Assembly (NCBI GenBank): GCA_018257865.1
Contig: JAEUBA010000050.1
Span: 176,823-240,822, forward strand
Length of the DNA stretch: 64,000 nucleotides
Source of the DNA: Stereocaulon alpinum
Lineage: Eukaryota; Ascomycota; Lecanoromycetes; Lecanorales; Stereocaulaceae
Direction of reading: 5' to 3'
Below the pieces are notes generated by a model. It was not told where the DNA came from, did no database searches, and saw only the letters and a list, made by a program, of their open reading frames with translations. The translations under genes and the position numbers were made by a program. Below are positions 1 to 10,846 of this stretch, piece by piece; the first letter of the stretch is position 1; every line of letters starts with the position of its first letter.

Positions 1-258
1 GCCTCTTTGATATTCTTGATGTGAGTTATTCACTCACCTGCATGGCGTTTCACTTAGCGTCAAACGATCAAGTCAGATGTATTAGCAAGTATAGATCAGT
101 GCTCACTGGATGGCACTGCCTTGGACACCGCGAGCGTGTATATACGATTCACAAGAATTCTCAATGTGTGGCCAACGGCTCATGCCGCTCCGTTGCCATT
201 TATTGTGGCTCAAGTGAACAAGTTCCTCAGTAGCTGAATAGGACACCCCGTAACGCCA

Positions 259-728
259 TCACAAATGCCGATCCTCCAGAAATCGCTTTATTTCATCCCG
301 GTACCAACCCTGTAAACCCCAAGAGAATTAGCTATGCACCGCCCTCTTGCTCTCACTTCCTGGTCATGAAGGCCCCCACGACCCTGGACTTAACTTGCCT
401 TGACAATAATGTTCCCGGTCAACCTGTTAATGACCACATGCTCCTCCTTCAATCCTAATGCAATCCGAATTTCGTCCCTTAATCTCTCGACATCTCCTTC
501 TATCTTCCGTACCCGGGTCTGATGCAAATTACCGCCGCGCTTGGCAACTTGGTATATCGGCAGTTTCTGGGAGGCTGTCCGATGGACGTGGTAAGGGAGG
601 GGTGGCAGATCGATGGAGGATTGTGATTTGGGTTGCACTGGGGAATGGGCGGCGGACGATGGTGGAGGTGGGGGGGCATTGTTAGCTATAATTCTAGCTT
701 TAGTGACTGGAATCATGTCAGCTATCAT
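259..728 (-). CDS. IMG2: Mitochondrial large-subunit ribosomal protein mL49 (Img2 family)
   Basis: Component of the mitochondrial ribosome large subunit. Exons (minus strand): 728-399 and 309-259, 126 aa in this model. After a Pro/Ser-rich N-terminus the family core reads LPPLPYHVHRT, then KLPIYQVAKRGGNLHQTR, KIEGDVERLRDEI and LTGNIIVK, all typical of Img2. The frame stops after IIVKAS if read straight through. Splicing a GC-AG intron (398-310, donor AAG|GCAAGT, acceptor TTACAG) restores the expected end, IIVK|GWYRDEIKRFLEDRHL. The start is uncertain: ATG at 728 is the first in frame, but a short upstream exon with a better targeting sequence is possible. The gene is divergent from eIF3e with about 335 bp between starts. 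Family assignment is confident; the 5' end is not. Confidence 0.85.
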
Positions 729-1063
729 TATGCTTAAGAACAGCTCGGAGAGGGCGCCGGACCTTCACCCCGGTGCCGCATCTGAGGACAAGATTGTGTC
801 AATAATCTCCGTTGAAGGAGATGAATGGAGTTGAGTCGAGGGAGGGAAAGTGGCCGAAGAAACGGCATGAGATTTACAGAAGCCATCAAGATAAGATGAA
901 AGAACTTGGCGTCCTCCCGACTATGTAAACATTACCTTGTGAAGCCGCTGCAGCTCTGGACAATCTATACGCTAGTATTGATATCTTGGCGCCAAGCCCG
1001 CACTTTCGAACGTTTTGTACCGTGCTCCATCTTGCGACTACACATTCTTGCATACTCGCGATC

Positions 1064-2465
1064 ATGACGGACAATACACCCACATCGGCTGAGGTTATTC
1101 TGAACGGTAAGAGCCAGTCTGGTCCCACAGAAGCAGCCCAAGAATACGACCTCTTACCAAAACTTATCCCACATCTCGACCGGCATCTAATATTCCCTCT
1201 GCTCGAGTTCCTGTCTGGCCAGGAGGGCGAGGATGGCACAGAGATCACAAAGACGAAGTACGAGCTGCTCAAGTCAACAAATATGACGGACTATGTTGCG
1301 CAATTATGGCAAGAGATCAACGACAGTGACGATGTGCCCGAAGAATTCCCCAAGCGGAGAGAAGAAGTTCTCGAAAGGTTATCCCTCTTCACGCAAGAGA
1401 CAAGCCAGATCGATGAGCTTCTCAGCGATGACAGCGTCGTATCGAACCTTCGCAGCGACAAAGTTGCTAATCTCAAATTCCTCGAAACCAACCACGGCGT
1501 CACGGTGGAAATGGTAGATATGCTGTACGACTACGGCTGGTTCCAATATAGCTGTGGCAGCTATGCGAATGCCGCCCACCTCCTCGATCAATTCCGTATC
1601 CTCTCTACCGACAATGATAAAGCCAACTCCGCCAACTGGGGCAAACTAGCCTCTGACATCCTCACCACACAATGGGACGTCGTGATGGAGGAAGTCAACA
1701 AAGTCAAAGAAGGCATCGACACCAAGCTCTTCAACAACCCCTTGGCGCAACTTCAGCATCGGACTTGGCTGATTCACTGGTCACTGTTCCCCTTCTTCAA
1801 CTACGAACCGGCTCGCGATCAGATCACTGAACTCTTCTTCTCTCCGGCTTTCATAAATACCATACAGACTAACTGCCCCTGGATCCTCCGCTACCTCGCC
1901 GCTGCGGTCATAACTAACCGCAGCCGCACAAGGAATACGGGACAGTATCAAAAACAGCTCAAAGATCTCGTCCGCGTTGTGCGTCAAGAAGGCTACGAAT
2001 ATCACGACCCCGTCACAGACTTCGTCACAGCTCTCTACATCGACTTTGACTTTGAAGAAGCCCAGAAAAAGCTCAGTGAAGCAGAGGAAGTGCTCAAAGG
2101 TGACTTCTTCCTATCAGCAGCTGCGGAAGCGTTCGTGGAGGCGGCAAGACACTTGATCAGCGAGAGCTACTGCAAGATTCACCAGAGGATCGATATCAAA
2201 GATCTGAGCAAGCGATTGGGTTTGGAGATGGAGGAGGGAGAGAAGTGGATTGTGAATCTGATACGGGATACAAGGATGGATGGGAAGTTGGATTATAAGG
2301 AGGGGACGGTGCTGATGAACCATCCTGCCAACTCGGTGTATCAACAGGTGGGCATATGCCTATAATTTCCGATCATGACGGTTTTTAACACATAGACAGG
2401 TCATCGAAAGAACCAAGGGAAGCTTCTTCCGGACTTCGGTATTGAGTGCTGCTGTCGCAAAGTGA
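1064..2465 (+). CDS. INT6: Eukaryotic translation initiation factor 3 subunit e (INT6)
   Basis: Subunit of eIF3, which recruits the 43S preinitiation complex to mRNA; it acts in the cytoplasm. Exons 1064-2347 and 2400-2465 give 449 aa. The N-terminal signature LDRHLIFPLLEFL is diagnostic. The C-terminal part (about residues 240-410) is the PCI domain, including the winged-helix segment DIKDLSKRLGLEMEEGEKW. The unspliced frame runs into a stop soon after VYQQ. Removing a 52-nt intron gives VYQQ|VIERTKGSFFRT and ends in LSAAVAK. I chose ATG 1064 (MTDNTPTS) because the frame upstream has only a non-ATG codon. It faces ATM1 tail to tail. Confidence 0.95.
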
Positions 2466-2985
2466 TGTTGACGACTCGAAAGACCATGTGCATGGCGTTG
2501 GTGGTTATACGTCTCTCTGAAGGAGGTCGACGACGTTGTTTGCAGCATAGCATTATGATGGCGTTAGACATGATAATCATGGTAGATAGTAGAATCAAAA
2601 GCTTCCTCGGATCTGTTTCTGTATGCTGATAACGTTGAAGCCTGCGAATGTTTGTCATTGTGTGTCATCATCGATACAGCAATGGATGGTTATGTGTGAA
2701 GCTACGAATGGGGATGGGAAGTCAGCGTAGGTTGCCGCCAGCAACAAACTCATCCCCCAAGACTCGACATTGCTTGAGATTTACGTGAGATGCACATGTT
2801 CGGTGCTCAGTACGATCAGGAAATGTCATTAATCCAGCTCGATCTAAGTCGATGATTTAAAGTTTGTGTGGAAACTTCCCGTCTTGATACCGAAAGCGAT
2901 TGGGCTAAGTAGATCTAGTGTCGTATCTTTTACATCTTGTCCATTACCCTTTCCCTCTCACCCTTCTAGTGAACGCCGATAATTC
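2466..2985. other. Convergent intergenic region eIF3e/ATM1
   Basis: This 520-bp stretch lies between two converging 3' ends. I see no coding signal, RNA gene or repeat; it presumably holds both 3' UTRs. Confidence 0.6.
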
Positions 2986-5151
2986 CTACCGCGACCGCTC
3001 ATTCTCGGCCTCCAATTCGCTGCTTTGTTCCGCAAGCGCCGCATTCTGATCGTCTCCCAGACTCGTCTCCTGTGCGTGCCAAAGTTCGGAATAGACACCA
3101 CCTGCCTCAACCAGTTGGCTATGCGTCCCACTTTCGGCTACATGCCCACCCTGCAGCACGATAATCTTGTCACTGTCGAAGATGGTCCGAAGTCTATGTG
3201 CTACAAAGACGCTCGTCCTCGCCTTGTCTTTCAAGATACTGTTGATGTTTTGGAGCAGTGATTGCTCCGTGTAAGTGTCTAATGCAGACGTAGCTTCGTC
3301 AAAGAAGAGCAATGGCGGATCTTTGAGAATCAGTCTTGACACTGCTAGTCTCTGTTTCTCTCCGCCACTGATCATCATCCCTCGTTCTCCAACCATGGTA
3401 TCATAGCCGTCTGGAAGACCGTCGATAATTTCGTGGACTCTGGCGCGCTTGGCAGCGGTTCGGACTTCTTCTAATGTAGCATTCAGGTTACCGTAGCGGA
3501 TGTTGTGTTCTATTGTGTTATTGAAGAGGGGCGTGTCTTGCGGCACAACTCCTATGGCTTCCCGTAAGCTTTGCAGGCTGACTTCTCGAATGTCTTGGTC
3601 GTCGATCAGTATCCGGCCTTCTTGAACATCGTAAAAGCGGAAGAGCAACCGGAGGATGGTGGATTTCCCGCAGCCACTTGGACCAACGATAGCGACTTTC
3701 TTCCCAGCTGGGATAGTGAGGTTCAGGTTTCGTATTATGGGCCGATCCTTGTGATAACCGAATGTCACGTTCTCGAACTTGATCTCTCCGCCTCGCGTTA
3801 GTTGGAGAGCCTTGGGCTTGTCGGGCTCTTTTACGGCAACGTTCACCTTTTGGAGGTTGAAAAGCGTTTCCATATCCAGCAATGATTGTCGCAACTCTCG
3901 ATAAACCGATCCTAGGAAATTTAGAGGGACAGAAAGCTGGAATACCAATTGGTTGACCATGACCAAATCACCAATGGTGAGATTGCCGGTAGCAATACCA
4001 TCCGCAGCCAGATACATCATAGCTGAAAGAGCGCCAGAGAAGATAAGGTTCTGTCCAGCATTGAGAAAAGATAGTGACGTAGTGACTTGGATCGAAGCCT
4101 TCTCGTAGTCACGGAGCGCTGCATCGTATCGTCCTACCTCATACTTCTCATTGTTGAAGTATTTGACGGCTTCAAAGTTGATCAGAGAATCAACAGCTAC
4201 GGTAGCGCCAGCATTGTCTGCGGTATTGGCTTGTCTCCGGAACTTCGTCCGCCACGAAGTCGTGATGACTGTAAATGCGGTATATGCAATCATTGTTACG
4301 GCCGTGATGGCTGCAAATTTTGGTCCATATTGGTATGCCAGGATGCCACAGACCATGGTGATCTCTAGAGCTGTGGGGATGATGTGGAAAACCATGGATG
4401 TCAGCAAGAAGCTTATGCCTTTCGTTCCCCTATCGATGGCTCTCGTAAGGCCTCCAGTCTGCCTTGATAAGTGAAAGTTGAGATCAAGTCGGAGCAGATG
4501 TTCGAAAACATTGCAGGCTACTCGGCGGATCGCCTTCTGAGCTACACTTGCGAAGATAGCGTTCCTCAACTCCTGAGAGAGGGCCGCCCCGATTCGAGTA
4601 GCACCATATGCTATGATCATGGCTCCTCCGACTGTCCAAGCGGTACCGCCAAGCGCAACAAAGTCCACGTTCATAGAATCTACAATGCTCTTGAAATAGA
4701 ACGGGACCTGCACGTTCAAGATCTTCGAGCCGACAAGCAACGCAAGTGCGGTCCCCACCCTGAATCTTGCTCCTAGGTCATCTTTCGGCCATAGATATTT
4801 TGCCATCTCTTTCATGATTGCCCAATCAGCCTTCCGCTGCTCCTTGTTCGAGACCGTCTGCTCCGCCAGCAGAGCATCCGTCTTTGATGGAGCATCTGGC
4901 TTTGCTTTATTTGGTTCCTGATATGATTCGGGCTTGATGCTCTCAGAGTCATTTGGACGTAATTGGATCCGGCTCTGGGCCGGGGGCTCTCTTGGTTTGT
5001 CATGCTGCCGTAAATGATTCGTATACGTGATTTGGCGGAGAGGAAGATACTTAGACTGTTTCTGTGCGAGAAAACATCTAGTGATGTTGATCCGAGGCCT
5101 CAGACATGTGCCATAAGGTATGTGAAGTCTGGGCAGAAGCCCGACCCGCAT
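2986..5151 (-). CDS. ATM1: Mitochondrial ABC transporter Atm1 (Fe-S biogenesis exporter)
   Basis: Half-size ABC exporter of the mitochondrial inner membrane; the family exports a glutathione-linked sulfur compound needed for cytosolic Fe-S protein assembly. Single exon, 721 aa, the usual family length. The N-terminus is rich in Arg and poor in acidic residues, as expected of a targeting presequence. A linker and a six-helix membrane domain follow (about residues 130-440). The ATPase domain carries Walker A GPSGCGKST (about 489), signature SGGEKQR (about 594), Walker B LLFFDEATSALD (about 613) and the H-loop VAHRLRT. The signature is preceded by MMI, and all catalytic motifs are intact. It is divergent from AIM24, another mitochondrial gene, with 289 bp between starts. 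Confidence 0.96.
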   Translation of the reverse strand: MRVGLLPRLHIPYGTCLRPRINITRCFLAQKQSKYLPLRQITYTNHLRQHDKPREPPAQSRIQLRPNDSESIKPESYQEPNKAKPDAPSKTDALLAEQTVSNKEQRKADWAIMKEMAKYLWPKDDLGARFRVGTALALLVGSKILNVQVPFYFKSIVDSMNVDFVALGGTAWTVGGAMIIAYGATRIGAALSQELRNAIFASVAQKAIRRVACNVFEHLLRLDLNFHLSRQTGGLTRAIDRGTKGISFLLTSMVFHIIPTALEITMVCGILAYQYGPKFAAITAVTMIAYTAFTVITTSWRTKFRRQANTADNAGATVAVDSLINFEAVKYFNNEKYEVGRYDAALRDYEKASIQVTTSLSFLNAGQNLIFSGALSAMMYLAADGIATGNLTIGDLVMVNQLVFQLSVPLNFLGSVYRELRQSLLDMETLFNLQKVNVAVKEPDKPKALQLTRGGEIKFENVTFGYHKDRPIIRNLNLTIPAGKKVAIVGPSGCGKSTILRLLFRFYDVQEGRILIDDQDIREVSLQSLREAIGVVPQDTPLFNNTIEHNIRYGNLNATLEEVRTAAKRARVHEIIDGLPDGYDTMVGERGMMISGGEKQRLAVSRLILKDPPLLFFDEATSALDTYTEQSLLQNINSILKDKARTSVFVAHRLRTIFDSDKIIVLQGGHVAESGTHSQLVEAGGVYSELWHAQETSLGDDQNAALAEQSSELEAENERSR

Positions 5152-5440
5152 ATTCGTATAGTTGCGCTTAATCGATTTCTCAATGTCATAGCCTTGGATG
5201 TTTAGAACTCCGTCCGCCCCTATATTAAGGCTACAAGTGCTCTATCGTGGAGCCCTTCCCTATGGTCTAAACGAATCCAGGTCTGGGCAGATCAATCTCA
5301 ATTGAGTAGGCTGGGATGTAGCTTATAAATGCAATGGCAAATGAAAAGTCACCTCTCCTACCCGGCGATAGTTCTCCGCAAAAAGACCGCGTAGACCGCG
5401 TCTCGCGCCTTTCCACAAGTAATTGGCTTCTTTTGTAGCC

Positions 5441-6827
5441 ATGCGGGCCCAATTGAGTGGCCCAAGTAGCTTGTCAAGCTGTTTGAGAGCTTGGAAAATC
5501 CCAAACGGCTCTCAGGTAATATGGCGACGCAGTCTACAAATTACATCTCAGTCCGCAGACGCCATTGACATTAACCATGCGGATCCCGCACCAAGCTTGA
5601 GTGGTGCAGCTTCTGGTACCTAAGAAACGCAGCAGGAAGAACCAACGCTGATAGGACGACAGATGCTAGATTCGAGGTCCTCGGCTCGCCGTTCTCCCTT
5701 CTCTCCGTGTTCCTCTCTGCATCCCAAAACCTATATACCAGAAGAGGCTCGTTAGTCGGCCTGGGGGGAAAGCCTGAAAATGTACAATACCAATGTAGAG
5801 CAAACAGTTTCCGTGAGCTAAGGACCTTCGTCTAGGCTGTCTCAACTCTCTCAATGCTCGAGCCTTTCCGAAGAGCACCTCTCCGGATACCCTTCCTCTA
5901 CCAACGAATATCTTCCACAAGTCCAATAACAGCGCTCATCTCAACGAAAGCGGCCAATACATCGATGACGACGGTAAACCTAGATGGAACAACAGATTGG
6001 ATGCTCGTTGGCCGATCTCTCTTGGCCTGGACTGGCCAAACACTTCATATCACACCTACTGTGAACACGAAAATGGTAGGCTGTATACATATGATTCGGG
6101 CAGAGAAGCGCTAATTCGTCAAGAGTCCCGCGTATTGGGGTGGCTCCCAGGTCACGGGGAGGGGATTACTCGCACTAGCTGGCCGTGGTTCTATATCGCA
6201 AGTTGCGCTTAGAGATGGGGAGTCCTATGTCGTTCATCCTTGGTTTGTCCCCGGAGCTTCGCATGTAATACAAATACTGAGGCCTCGTTTAGCAATGTAA
6301 TTGCGTATACTATCAATCCGACCCCGCCATTGCCATATCGATTAAAGTCGTTCAACCTTCAGATTCCCAACCTTGGCGTGTCCAGGCTACTGCCAGATAC
6401 GAGGTTTATAAGAGCCATGAGAGAAAGCTATACATGGCAAACCATCGCGCGGATAATGTTTAACGTGCGGACCTGGGCCAGGAGATCAATCTGGGGAGAC
6501 AGAGTGGGTTCACTGTATTCAAATCATAACCTGCAAATTTGCTGACATTCTCAGCTGTTCCTTCAATTTCACGGACCGACGAAAATATTACTACAGACCC
6601 GAGCTGCTCGAATAAGCGACGTACTCACGTCTCAAGATGTGAACGAGTTTGCGGATGCACAACCGGGAGTGGTGCAGCCAGTGGTGACGCTTTCCCAAGA
6701 GAAGCCAACGAGTGCTACAGGCCAGGATAAGGCCACGATGCCAGTGACAATCAAAGCTCCTAAGATGAGCACGGCAAGCATTGGTAGCGACGGAAAGGTG
6801 ACATTTGAACCCATTGGAGGGCCATAG
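5441..6827 (+). CDS. AIM24: Mitochondrial protein Aim24 (altered inheritance of mitochondria 24)
   Basis: Aim24 is a mitochondrial inner-membrane protein that in yeast supports cristae and MICOS integrity. Exons: 5441-5615, 5663-5781, 5836-6075, 6124-6242, 6293-6503 and 6555-6827; 378 aa, all phases closing. Recognisable family stretches are DARFEVLGSPFSLLSV, YTRRGSLVGLGG, MLEPFRRA, PFLYQRISSTSPITALIST, DWMLVGRSLLAWTG, GRGLLALAGRG and WARRSIWGDRLFLQF. The N-terminus (MRAQLSGPSS...) is basic and hydroxylated, like a presequence. The five introns are 47-54 nt. Read frame by frame without splicing, the locus looks like a frameshifted pseudogene, but every frame change falls in a GT-AG intron. 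The weakest site is the donor TG|GTTTGT after HP at 6242. Confidence 0.9.
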
Positions 6828-7538
6828 GGTGTTTTGTGAGCCAGCAAGGACGGTTCTACCTGTACTCTACTCACCTCGACTTCGTTGTACATAGGACGAA
6901 CATCCGCTGAATGCATCTGTACTATCCAGTCATCAATAGGCGAGTCTAAAAAAATGCTATTGCAGCTTTCCAAAATTCAGTTCAAAGTCAAGAATCCCGC
7001 ACCTCATCGAAGATAAAGCGAGCTGCTCGGCAATGCATGTGTTTCCGTGTTCCCTTCGTGCTGTCGCCTCGGAGCGTGATGTTGAGTCTGCCTGATACTG
7101 TGCTACAAGGTGTTCATGCCTCCATCTGCTCGACGAGTAGAACGAGCTGCAGGAGCATTAGTCGATGGGAATGACCGCTTTTCGGTACAAAATGTCCTCA
7201 ACTTTGACCGACAGTCGTGTATATAGCCATCGAAGCTCAATAATAAAACAGCTCATATCGGCATCAGCACCGCAAACACATTCAAGTTCCGCAGTAACAT
7301 ACTCACAACCTTAGCAGAAAATGATGTATTAAATCTCTTGACGTCTATGCAACCGTCTATTCTTCCAAAAATATCCACAAGAAGAAACGGTCTCCACGAC
7401 CAGGTATCTGGTATCAACCCCTATACGTATCCTCCAACCTCTAAATATCCCCAGAAACTATCCAAATTAGACGCTCATATGACCAAAACGCCATGCTTGA
7501 ATCCAGCAACACACACTCCCTCACTCCAACCCCCGTGG
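6828..7538. other. Intergenic, no gene seen
   Basis: About 710 bp between the AIM24 stop and the 3' end of the small minus-strand gene. I see no sustained coding frame, RNA gene or clear repeat. Confidence 0.5.
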
Positions 7539-7888
7539 TCACCGCCTCTTCTCACTCCCAACCCCCAACTCCCTAATCCCCACATTCGTTCCCCTCTCCT
7601 TCTCCTTTCCCTGCGCCCTCACATATTCCCCATCCCTATACTCCATGCCTCCCTTATAAGCAGCACGATGTGTGCGTTTCGCATAGCGTTTCTCTAGCCT
7701 GATGACTTCGAGTTCTGGATAGAGGGTTAGTGAGAGATGGTTGTTAGTCATTGACGTAACGTCCCCACGGTATGGATGGGGGTTTTGGGGGTGGGGGGCG
7801 TGGGATGGGGTTGGGGGAGAGTGGGGATGGGGGATAGGGGATGAGTACTGTTTTTTACGCGGGAGACGAGGCTGTCCATCATTTCCAT
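7539..7888 (-). CDS. Small hypothetical protein, two-exon model (tentative)
   Basis: I do not recognise this gene. The supported part is the 3' exon 7714-7539, reading LEVIRLEKRYAKRTHRAAY then YRDGEYV, a basic, charged stretch that looks protein-like. It is preceded by a very good intron end (CACTAACCCTCTATCCAG). A first exon 7888-7849 (MEMMDSLVSRVKN), spliced through a GTACTC donor, closes the phase and gives 71 aa. An alternative 5' exon in another frame uses the donor GTAAAA. The 134-nt intron is extremely C-rich on the coding strand. Transcript data would decide whether this is a gene at all. Confidence 0.35.
7777..7840 (+). repeat. G-rich tract, possible G-quadruplex
   Basis: The plus strand carries a dense series of G runs of 3-6 bases separated by 1-5 bases over about 60 bp. 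It lies inside the proposed intron of the small minus-strand gene, so it would be C-rich in the transcript and G-rich on the template strand. Confidence 0.6.
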
Positions 7889-8459
7889 CTGGTTTGTTTG
7901 GTCTTTCCTTTGGGGTGTGTAGTCGTGTGGCGAGGGAGCAATTGGGGTCGTGGAGATGTGAAGAGTTGGTTGGTAGGTAGGTAGCTATTGGGACTGGGTA
8001 GGTGGAAGATGACGTGAGCTGATGGGGCAAGAGTTGCGCGGGGGGGGAAAAGGTGTGGGTGAAGGAGTGGAGGCAGTTGGGTGGTGTGTGGAAACGACGA
8101 ATGGGGGTTGACAGGTTGACGGGAGGGGTTCCATGCCCCTGATCGACGCACGCGAGCCGCGAGATTGGCTTCGGATGGCCTCGTGGGTTGCCGACGCGCT
8201 ACGGGAATGATGCCCGGTGGTTCGCGATTGCTATGACGTTGACTTTTCAACGAGGTAAAGCAGCTTTGAGTAAGAGCCTTACGCTTTACGAACCAAGTAT
8301 TGGGCCTGTACATATTAGAGGTTGCCTGGAATACTATAGTACAGAAAGCGCAGCTCCCCCCCCCCCAGAAACATTTTATGCTCTTGTCGATGTGATGCAA
8401 ACAACTCCTGCCCTTTTGTCAATTCTTCGACCATACTCCACCGATGCATCTTCTATTCC
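7889..8459. other. Low-complexity intergenic region
   Basis: This region holds GGTA repeats near 7972, a G run near 8040 and an uninterrupted C tract of about 11 bases near 8356. The long frames through it are Pro/Thr/His-rich low-complexity translations without a recognisable domain. Confidence 0.5.
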
Positions 8460-10054
8460 TCAAATATTCTTCCTCACATCGGGTCCTTCCAGGCTGTACC
8501 TCGCCGCAACGAAAACGCAACTCCCAGCAAACATTGTCACACCACAAAAGATCTGCAGATGCAGATATTGGCCGTTCTCGTGACTCACCAGAGCACCCCC
8601 AATAGGATTCCCAACAAGCGCTGCTACCGAGATGGCGGCGAACATAGATCCAGACCTTACTCCTATCTGTCGAACATCACTAATCTGCGCAATCAGCGCG
8701 GGTATCAGAGAGACGAAAGCCCCGGAGCTGAAGCCGAAGAAAGCGGCGAAGAGAATGTAGGGCACATTGCCCTTTGCAGGGAGCCAGAGAGCGAGGACGA
8801 AAACTGTAGACAAGAAAGATACGAAGACCATGGTATTATATCTTCCCACTTTATCGGCGATCCAGCCGGGCAGTGTACGCCCGAGAACCGAAGCGGCATT
8901 CAGGATCGCGACAAGGTAGCCCGAAAGGTTTGCGCTCATACCATGATACTGAGCCGAGAGAATGATGAAAGTAAAAGGCAAGAACATGCCGAAGAAGAAC
9001 AAGAAGGCGCCAAAGACGGTAAGGAAGTATGGCACCTCGGTAAAGGGCTTAACGAAGTCCATCAATGCCCAAGGCCTCGGGGTGGGTGGCAGGCGAGATT
9101 TGACCGTGAGATTGGCGTAGATTAGCAATCCAAGGATCAGAAAGGCAGCTGCTCTCATGGCCCAGGGAAATCCGCGCTCCACGATGAGCCTTTCGATCAT
9201 GATTGGGAAGATGACGCCTCCAAGTGAGGAGCCAGCGACCATTACACCAAATGCGAATGCTCGCTTCCTAAAGAACCAGGTTCCCGTAGCGCTCATGGCT
9301 GGATAGAAGAGCAGACTCGCGCCTGTTGCTGAACAGACGCCTAGCAATAGATTAGCAGCTGTTGAAACGCTGCTTTGTGGGATCTCCCACCTTGGGACAG
9401 AAGGAACTGGTAATACTTGGTGCTGAGGGATGCCATCATGAGACCGAAGACATGCAAGAATGTTCCGACTGCAAGTAGATATCGTGGACCATGATTGTCA
9501 TACAGCTTCCCCCATATAGGACCCTAAAAAATGTCAGGACCTGTCTTCAATGGCCTGTCCACGCAGAAGACCTACGCCCAAGAACATCATGAAGACTTCC
9601 AATGCAGGTATCCATGATACAGTGCTAGCCGAATACTGCGACAAAGGGCCTTTCTCGTAGTATGTTTGGAAGACACCAATAGCTGCGAGTCGCGTTAAAC
9701 CTCGCTCAAACGAATAGCAACTGCAGTATGTTCTTCACCATTGATCCAGCCAAAGCTACTGAATAAGCAGCAGAAAGCTCCAGACACAACAAGCCAGGCT
9801 TCTAACCCTCCGTCAGGGAAGGAACTTGGGTCGAATGCACCTGGAGGCTTAGGCTTTTCGTCCTGCGCAGCCTTCTCAATGTCCAGATCATGTGTCTCTT
9901 CTGACGTATCAGGCAATATATTTGCTCCTGTTTTCTTGTTGTCATTGGGCATGGGCCCATGGGAGTACGAGTGGGAACGGTCTTCGAGTTCGGTGGAGGT
10001 CTTGTCAAGATCTGTTGTCGCTTCAGTTGCGGACGAGTCGTCCACCGTGGTCAT
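8460..10054 (-). CDS. MFS transporter, monocarboxylate-transporter-like
   Basis: Plasma-membrane-type major facilitator of the fungal MCT-like family; the substrate cannot be told from sequence. Exons: 10054-9739, 9682-9576, 9523-9392 and 9341-8460; 478 aa. The acidic cytosolic N-terminus (MTTVDDSSATEA...) leads to PDGGLEAWLVVSGAF, the PDGG..AW motif before helix 1 that marks this family. GWINAIGVFQTYY follows, then SWIPALEVFMMFLG, GPIWGKLYDN (the MFS loop 2-3 position) and TGTWFFRKRAFAFGV. About 12 hydrophobic segments are visible. I preferred ATG 10054 over the longer frame because the extra upstream residues are not family-like. The introns are 52-56 nt. Confidence 0.88.
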
Positions 10055-10546
10055 TCTGAGGTTCTCGATGGTCAAATTTGTAAGGAGTAAAGGATTAGAG
10101 GTGGATGCTTTGGGTTTCAAGTCTTGTGGAACGACTATTCCTGCACGTTGGACAAACAAGAGAGTTGCAAGGCAATCACAAGCATGAGAGCAACGCGCGA
10201 AGCTAACTTGGGTGTCAGAGCAACGGTCTTTGCATGATATCTGGCGACTGCTTCAATTGTTTCTCTCGCACGACGAAGAATCGGTGGATGTACATTAACG
10301 AAAAGAGCGATCATATCACGTCTCGGCATTTTCGAGAGACCGAGAGTCCCGTCCTCTTTGATCTGACTCCCGACTGTACCTACCTAAATTGAGAGCGATG
10401 CGTTCGGTACGCTCGGGAATCCGGACTTAGATCTACAGTAGGTTGGGGGGCACGGCCCAACAGGCTTGTTGCCGGGCACCAAGGGCGGCAAAGCCCCGAG
10501 TCCAATGCTTGAGCGGGACCCGACACTTTGGCTTTGGTAAGGAAGG

Positions 10547-10583
10547 TACTAAGTACTACTACTACTACGTACTACGTACTACT
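10547..10583. repeat. TAC trinucleotide microsatellite
   Basis: An imperfect run of TAC units interrupted by GTAC steps over 37 bp. It also gives short self-complementary GTAC patches. Confidence 0.7.
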
Positions 10584-10638
10584 GGAGCTACCATGATGAC
10601 TAACGGAAGCTTAATGGATATTGCTTCTACAGGTATAT

Positions 10639-10654
10639 ACTAAGGTACCTTAGT
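10639..10654. repeat. Perfect 16-bp palindrome
   Basis: ACTAAGGTACCTTAGT equals its own reverse complement. It lies upstream of the MFS gene and downstream of the kinesin gene. A regulatory role is speculative. Confidence 0.6.
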
Positions 10655-10846
10655 ACCTTATCCGGTCTGTGCATGCACACGTTTCCACTTCCTCGCTCAC
10701 AATTAAAGGCATTCAATCTACCTTACACCCCTTCAAACATGGTAAAAAATCTCAAAATTGGATGGAAACATCATTTTGCCCAGTTTCCTAGCAATGCAAC
10801 GCCATCGCTGTGCCTATTATATAGAGTATCCTCTCGTGCAACCTGC

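Larger units (their letters stand above)
10055..10846. other. Intergenic between MFS start and kinesin end
   Basis: About 790 bp. It contains the MFS promoter, a TAC-repeat tract at 10547-10583 and a perfect 16-bp palindrome at 10639-10654. I see no gene. Confidence 0.5.

Noticed and set aside
1..258. 70-codon plus-strand frame at the left edge
   Set aside because: Lies in the 3' flank of mL49, with no homology and no protein-like composition.
5854..6545. Apparent frameshifted pseudogene made of several overlapping frames
   Set aside because: Each frame change coincides with a GT-AG intron of 47-54 nt, and the spliced product is a complete Aim24. The alternative-frame reading of 5820-6212 is a shadow.
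6632..6973. Minus-strand 113-codon frame with a hydrophobic stretch
   Set aside because: It is antisense to the last AIM24 exon, has no family similarity, and its membrane-like segment comes from the opposite strand of a Thr/Ala/Pro-rich tail.
7338..7697. Plus-strand 119-codon Pro/Leu-rich frame
   Set aside because: Low-complexity translation of CT-rich DNA, antisense to the better-supported minus-strand exon 7714-7539.
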